From contig NZ_CP015124.1 of the NCBI RefSeq assembly GCF_001678945.1, forward strand, positions 806,001 through 870,000: a DNA stretch of 64,000 bases. The letters run 5' to 3'. A program made the translations under genes and the position numbers. Origin of the DNA: Phaeobacter gallaeciensis (lineage in GTDB: Bacteria; Pseudomonadota; Alphaproteobacteria; Rhodobacterales; Rhodobacteraceae). The notes beneath the pieces are model-generated. The model did no database searches. It was not told the DNA's origin and saw only the letters and a program-made list of their open reading frames with translations. This document shows positions 60,129 through 64,000 of this stretch, piece by piece; position 1 is the first letter of the stretch; each line of letters opens with the position of its first letter.

Positions 60129-61394
60129 ATGAATATCCTTATCCTTGGCAGCGGCGGGCGCGAACATGCTCTGGCCTGGGCGGTGATGCAGAACCCCAAA
60201 TGCGACAAGCTGATCGTGGCGCCCGGCAACGCGGGCATTGCCCAGATCGCCGATTGTGCCAGCCTTGATATCGAGCAAGGCGGCGCGGTGGTGACCTTTG
60301 CCGAGGAAAACGCCATCGATTTCGTCATCGTCGGCCCCGAGGCGCCGCTGGCCGCTGGCGTTGCCGACCGGCTGCGCGAGGCGGGCATTCTGGTCTTTGG
60401 CCCCTCGCAGGCGGCAGCGGAACTGGAAGCCTCCAAAAGCTTTACCAAGGAGATCTGCGACGCGGCCAAGGCGCCGACCGCAGCCTATGGTCATTTCACC
60501 GATGCCGAGGCCGCCAAGGCCTATGTGAAGCAACAAGGCGCTCCCATCGTGGTCAAGGCCGACGGTCTGGCGGCAGGCAAAGGCGTCATCGTCGCGATGG
60601 ATGAACAGACCGCGCTGGATGCCATCGAGGACATGTTCGGTGGCAGCTTCGGCGGCGCCGGCGCTGAGGTGGTGATCGAGGAGTTCATGGAGGGCGAGGA
60701 AGCGTCGCTGTTTGTACTGGTGGATGGCGAGGACGTGCTGTCCATCGGCACCGCGCAGGATCACAAACGCGTCGGCGAAGGCGATACCGGTCTCAACACC
60801 GGCGGTATGGGCGCCTATTCCCCGGCCCCCGTGCTATCGGCCGAGATCGAAGCCCGCGCCATGGAAGAGATCGTCAAACCCACCATGGCCGAGATGGCCC
60901 GGCGCGGCGCGCCTTATCAGGGGGTTCTTTATGCAGGTCTGATGATCAAGGATGGTCAGCCCCGTCTGGTGGAATACAACGTGCGCTTTGGCGATCCGGA
61001 ATGTCAGGTTCTGATGATGCGGCTTGGCGCCCAGGCGCTGGACCTGATGCACGCCGCCGCCGAAGGCCGCCTGAGCGACGCGCAGGTGAACTGGGGCGAT
61101 GACCACGCCATCACCGTTGTCATGGCGGCAAATGGCTATCCCGGCTCATACGAAAAAGGCACCGAGATCGGCGGTCTGGATGCCCTGCCCGAGGACAGCA
61201 GCAACATGGTCTTCCATGCCGGCACCAAGGCAGACGGCGGCAAGGTGCTGGCCAATGGCGGCCGGGTGCTGAACGTCACCGCCCGCGGCGACAGCCTGGC
61301 TGAAGCCCGCGACCGGGCCTATGCGATGGTCGACCAGATCGACTGGAAAGACGGGTTCTTCCGCCGTGACATCGGCTGGCGCGCCCTGTCGTAG
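60129..61394 (+). CDS. purD: Phosphoribosylamine-glycine ligase
   Basis: A 421-aa ATP-grasp enzyme of purine synthesis (GAR synthetase): ILGSGGREHALAWAV at the start, DFVIVGPEAPLAAG, the ATP-grasp loop VKADGLAAGKGVIVA, GDTGLNTGGMGAYSPAP and YNVRFGDPECQ. It is divergent from xseA, with 210 bp between starts. Length is standard. Confidence 0.96.
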   Translation: MNILILGSGGREHALAWAVMQNPKCDKLIVAPGNAGIAQIADCASLDIEQGGAVVTFAEENAIDFVIVGPEAPLAAGVADRLREAGILVFGPSQAAAELEASKSFTKEICDAAKAPTAAYGHFTDAEAAKAYVKQQGAPIVVKADGLAAGKGVIVAMDEQTALDAIEDMFGGSFGGAGAEVVIEEFMEGEEASLFVLVDGEDVLSIGTAQDHKRVGEGDTGLNTGGMGAYSPAPVLSAEIEARAMEEIVKPTMAEMARRGAPYQGVLYAGLMIKDGQPRLVEYNVRFGDPECQVLMMRLGAQALDLMHAAAEGRLSDAQVNWGDDHAITVVMAANGYPGSYEKGTEIGGLDALPEDSSNMVFHAGTKADGGKVLANGGRVLNVTARGDSLAEARDRAYAMVDQIDWKDGFFRRDIGWRALS

Positions 61395-61410
61395 CAGGTA
61401 CAGTTTCCGG

Positions 61411-61438
61411 GGGCTGCCGACCTGGTCCGGGGCAGCCC
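61411..61438 (+). terminator. Terminator-like hairpin after purD
   Basis: Stem GGGCTGCC and GGCAGCCC with a 12-base loop, 16 bp past the purD stop; only a weak T content follows. Confidence 0.5.
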
Positions 61439-61477
61439 TCAGTTGACCACTCCCACCTTTATTTAAGGACCCTGCCG

Positions 61478-62359
61478 ATGATCCTGCGCGAAAAACCCGG
61501 CATTGTGGCGTTGCTGTTTGCGGTGCGTGGCTCTGTCCTGCCCCGCATACTGCCGCGCATTCTTGCGGTCTCCGCACTGGCCGCTGTGGTGGTCTGGCTG
61601 GACGGAAATATTCTTGCGCTGCCCCACACCAACGCGGCGCCCTTTGCGGTCTTCGGCGTGGCCCTGTCGCTGTTTCTCGGCTTTCGCAACAACGCCGCCT
61701 ATGAACGCTGGTGGGAGGGACGCTGCCTCTGGGGGCAACTGCTGGCCGATCTGCGGGCGCTTGGCCGCGATGCGGAGCTGTTCCTGCCGCAGCGCGAAGA
61801 TCGGCAGCAGCTGTTGCGACTGGCGCTGGGGTTCATCCACCTGCACCGGATCAATCTGCGCAAATCATCGGATTTCACCCAGGCAAACGCATGGGCCGGT
61901 GAGGATTTCTCGCAAACGCCGCATCCGCCCTGCGCCGTGATGAACCGGATGACGACATTGGCCGCAACATCCGTGCCCGACGGGTTTGCCCGCAAGGCGC
62001 TGTCAGAGCGCCTGTCCTCGATCACCCTGGCCCAGGCCGGATGCGAACGGATCGCCGCGACGCCTCTGCCTTACGTCTACTCGCTGCTGGTGTTCCGGAC
62101 CACCTATCTCTACTGCCTGCTGATCCCCTTTGCGCTGCTGGAAAGCACCGGCTGGATGACCCCCGTCTTTGTCGCCATCGTGGCCTATGTGTTCTTCGGC
62201 CTTGCCGAAGTGACCGAGGAATTATCACACCCGTTCGGCGAAACCGTGAACGGCCTGCCGCTGGATGCGGTGTGCCGGACGGCGGAGATTTCTCTTTGCG
62301 ACCATCTGGAGCAAACCCCGCCCGCGCCGATGACACCGCAGAACTATATCCTGACCTGA
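61478..62359 (+). CDS. Bestrophin-family (UPF0187) membrane protein
   Basis: A 293-aa protein: FGVALSLFLGFRNNAAYERWWEG is the family signature, followed by a second hydrophobic pair (YCLLIPFALLESTGWMTPVFVAIVAYVFFGL) and EVTEELSHPFGETVNGLPLDAVC. Bacterial bestrophins form pentameric ion channels. No partner gene is evident. Confidence 0.9.
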   Translation: MILREKPGIVALLFAVRGSVLPRILPRILAVSALAAVVVWLDGNILALPHTNAAPFAVFGVALSLFLGFRNNAAYERWWEGRCLWGQLLADLRALGRDAELFLPQREDRQQLLRLALGFIHLHRINLRKSSDFTQANAWAGEDFSQTPHPPCAVMNRMTTLAATSVPDGFARKALSERLSSITLAQAGCERIAATPLPYVYSLLVFRTTYLYCLLIPFALLESTGWMTPVFVAIVAYVFFGLAEVTEELSHPFGETVNGLPLDAVCRTAEISLCDHLEQTPPAPMTPQNYILT

Positions 62360-62471
62360 GATCGCGCCCATTGCCCGGCCCACCCTGCGGCTTTTGCGCT
62401 GTCTATAAGTGTTTTCAGCGGCTTTGCGGTAGGTTACTAACTTGGGTCAAGCCTGGGAGGCACAATGCACA

Positions 62472-63089
62472 ATGGACAAACACCCGGATCCCGCCACGCT
62501 GGACAGGCTCTATGCCGACCGCGATCTGGCACAACTTGCCTTTGAATATTCCCCCGTCGGTATCGTGGTGACGGAAAATCGCGTGCTGCGGGAATGCAAT
62601 CAACGGTTCTGCGACATGTTTGGTTATGCCCGCGAAGAGCTGCTGGACCAGCTGTTTTCCTTCCTCTACCCGTCGGATGAAGAGTTCCAGAACCTGCGAA
62701 ACCGCGGTGACAAGAGCCTTGGACAGGGCAATCCCTACTGGGACGAGCGGGTGATGAAGCGCAAGACCGGGGATCTGTTCTGGGTGCGGGTGAGGGGTCA
62801 TACCTTTACCCCGGATGAGCCGCTGGGCCGCGCGGTTTGGAGCTTTGCCGACCTGTCGGGTGTGCGCCCCTATCAACCGCTCACCCGGCGCGAACGCGAG
62901 GTCTATTCGCTGCTGCGTGAAGGCAAGACCAGCAAGGAGATCGCCCGGATCCTGACGCTCAGCTATCGCACGGTCGAGGTGCACCGGGCGCGGCTTCTGA
63001 AAAAGGTTGGAGCCAACAATACCGCCAGCCTGTTCTCCTCGCTCGGGGATATCGGCGGCGATCACGTGGTGGGCGGCAACAGCCCGTGA
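62472..63089 (+). CDS. PAS-domain LuxR-type response regulator
   Basis: A 205-aa protein: a PAS domain (about 20-130; FEYSPVGIVVTENRVLRECN, then YPSDEEFQNL and KRKTGDLFWVRVRG) and a LuxR-type HTH (about 135-195; LTRREREVYSLLREGKTSKEIARIL, YRTVEVHRARLLKKVGANN). No receiver domain. It probably senses a small ligand or redox state directly. The gene overlaps the acetyltransferase gene by GTGA. Confidence 0.87.
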   Translation: MDKHPDPATLDRLYADRDLAQLAFEYSPVGIVVTENRVLRECNQRFCDMFGYAREELLDQLFSFLYPSDEEFQNLRNRGDKSLGQGNPYWDERVMKRKTGDLFWVRVRGHTFTPDEPLGRAVWSFADLSGVRPYQPLTRREREVYSLLREGKTSKEIARILTLSYRTVEVHRARLLKKVGANNTASLFSSLGDIGGDHVVGGNSP

Positions 63090-63568
63090 CTGGCGTTTCC
63101 TCACGGCTGACACCGGAGCGCCTGGCCGCGTCGGATGCACGTCTTGGGGCGGTTCTCGACCTGATCCGGCGCAGCTTTGCCTTCATGGAGGGGCGCATTG
63201 ACCCGCCCTCCTCGATGCGGCGTCTGACGGTAGAGGCGCTGCAGGAACAATGCCGACGCGGCGAGATCTGGATCCTTGGCACGCCGCCCTTGGCCTGCAT
63301 GTTCCTGACCCCGAAACCGGACGGTCTGTATCTTGGAAAACTGGCGGTGGAGGAAAGCAGCCGCGGAGCCGGTCTGGCGCGCCTTCTGGTGGATCACGCG
63401 GCCCAGCGGGCAAGGGAACTGGGCCTGCCCGCCGTGGAGCTACAAACCCGCATGGAGCTGGAGGAAAACCATCAGGCCTTTTCACTGCTTGGATTTGTGC
63501 AGGTCGGCGCCACGGCGCATCCCGGCTATGACCGGCCAACCTCGCTGACCTTTCGTCGCCCTGTCTGA
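63086..63568 (+). CDS. GNAT-family acetyltransferase
   Basis: A 160-aa protein with the acetyl-CoA-binding motif LGKLAVEESSRGAGLARLLVDHA and a C-terminal ELQTRMELEENHQAFSLLGFVQVG. It starts with GTG overlapping the stop of the upstream regulator gene, so the two are coupled. Substrate unknown. Confidence 0.87.
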   Translation: MTGVSSRLTPERLAASDARLGAVLDLIRRSFAFMEGRIDPPSSMRRLTVEALQEQCRRGEIWILGTPPLACMFLTPKPDGLYLGKLAVEESSRGAGLARLLVDHAAQRARELGLPAVELQTRMELEENHQAFSLLGFVQVGATAHPGYDRPTSLTFRRPV

Positions 63569-63698
63569 GGTTGCCCTGTCTGAAGGTGTATCGTCGCCCT
63601 CCCGCCCGCTGAGGCACATTCACGGAATGCTTCCAGCCCTTGGGTCCGGCGCGGCCCGGTGGTGCAGCGCTCCCACGCTCCTCAGCGGGCATGGCGCC

Positions 63699-64000
63699 TT
63701 ATTCGCAGGTCAGGGCATCCTCAACCGACTGTGTTCCGGAAAAGGGGCCGATGTCGCGGGACTTGATCCCCGCGACGGTCAGGCGAGAGGCCATGATCCG
63801 GGACCAGCTGGCATCGGCGGTCACAATCTCGGGGCCGTTTTCACAGTTGCGAATGCCGGAGGTGATGAAATCCTGCCCGATCCGGTGATTGGTCAACCCC
63901 GGCAGGTTTACAACCTCGGTCAGCGTCCTGCCGTCATAGCGCCAGATGCGCAGTGTCTTGGCCAGATGCGGTCGGTCGATATAGGCAAGCTCCACATGGC
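63699..64000 (-). CDS. FG-GAP/VCBS-like repeat protein, C-terminal part
   Basis: The frame is open at the right edge of the window and ends at 63699. The visible 100 residues (VELAYIDRPHLAKTLRIWRY, then NLPGLTNHRIGQDFITSGIR) resemble VCBS/FG-GAP-like beta-propeller proteins of Rhodobacterales, where such ELAYIDRPH motifs recur. A cysteine sits next to the C-terminus. The 5' part is outside the window. Confidence 0.6.
   Translation of the reverse strand, partial: HVELAYIDRPHLAKTLRIWRYDGRTLTEVVNLPGLTNHRIGQDFITSGIRNCENGPEIVTADASWSRIMASRLTVAGIKSRDIGPFSGTQSVEDALTCE

Overview
The window looks like chromosomal DNA of a Rhodobacteraceae (Roseobacter-type) alphaproteobacterium. The evidence is high G+C coding sequence, a SAM-II riboswitch before metZ, many ABC uptake systems, two ring-degradation operons, FolE2 instead of FolE1, and AlkB, YhhN and bestrophin family genes. 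This assignment is inferred from gene content only.

Layout: 1-4590 holds a peptide-type ABC importer (end of the binding protein, two permeases, one fused double ATPase) followed by a type I phosphodiesterase. 4608-10136 holds a small secreted protein, an alpha/beta hydrolase, an acyl-CoA synthetase and a multidrug/lipid-type ABC exporter. A tRNA-Gly(TCC) and a CbiX-like chelatase follow. 11514-24679 is a 13.2 kb integrative island in tRNA-Cys(GCA). It is bounded by 48-bp direct repeats and has a tyrosine integrase next to the restored tRNA.

The island carries, from left to right: a helix-turn-helix replication-type protein; two unrelated tandem hipBA toxin-antitoxin modules; a 65-aa orphan protein; a uracil-DNA-glycosylase-like protein; a tightly overlapping three-gene minus-strand operon that includes two PD-(D/E)xK-like proteins and a protein I do not recognise; the C-terminal remnant of a type III restriction enzyme cut off by an IS3-family element; a small membrane protein; and a divergent pair of Arc-like regulators. 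It reads as a defence/stability island. The three-gene operon is the best candidate for an undescribed system. Two of the modules (hipBA-1 and the glycosylase gene) lie between an intact gene and a duplicated copy of that gene's 3' end, which hints at how modules enter.

24845-32011 is a six-gene operon for CoA-dependent aerobic 2-aminobenzoate (anthranilate) breakdown: ligase, acyl-CoA dehydrogenase, enoyl-CoA hydratase, MarR regulator, SDR, and a fused monooxygenase/reductase. Two adjacent quasi-palindromes lie upstream. 32012-32716 is a long AT-rich gap with a DnaA-box-like cluster. Then come ptsP, lysC, trkH, a histone-H1-like protein, folE2 and metZ with its riboswitch and terminator. 41801-52159 is a hydroxyquinol/resorcinol-type catabolic locus: a divergent LysR gene, maleylacetate reductase, a Liv-type ABC importer, a flavin hydroxylase, hydroxyquinol dioxygenase and a beta-keto acid cleavage enzyme. 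The rest is housekeeping or scattered genes: a GST, yciB, an EamA transporter, ftsY, YhhN, AlkB, a secreted protein, xseA, purD, a bestrophin, a PAS-LuxR regulator, a GNAT and a partial gene at the right edge.
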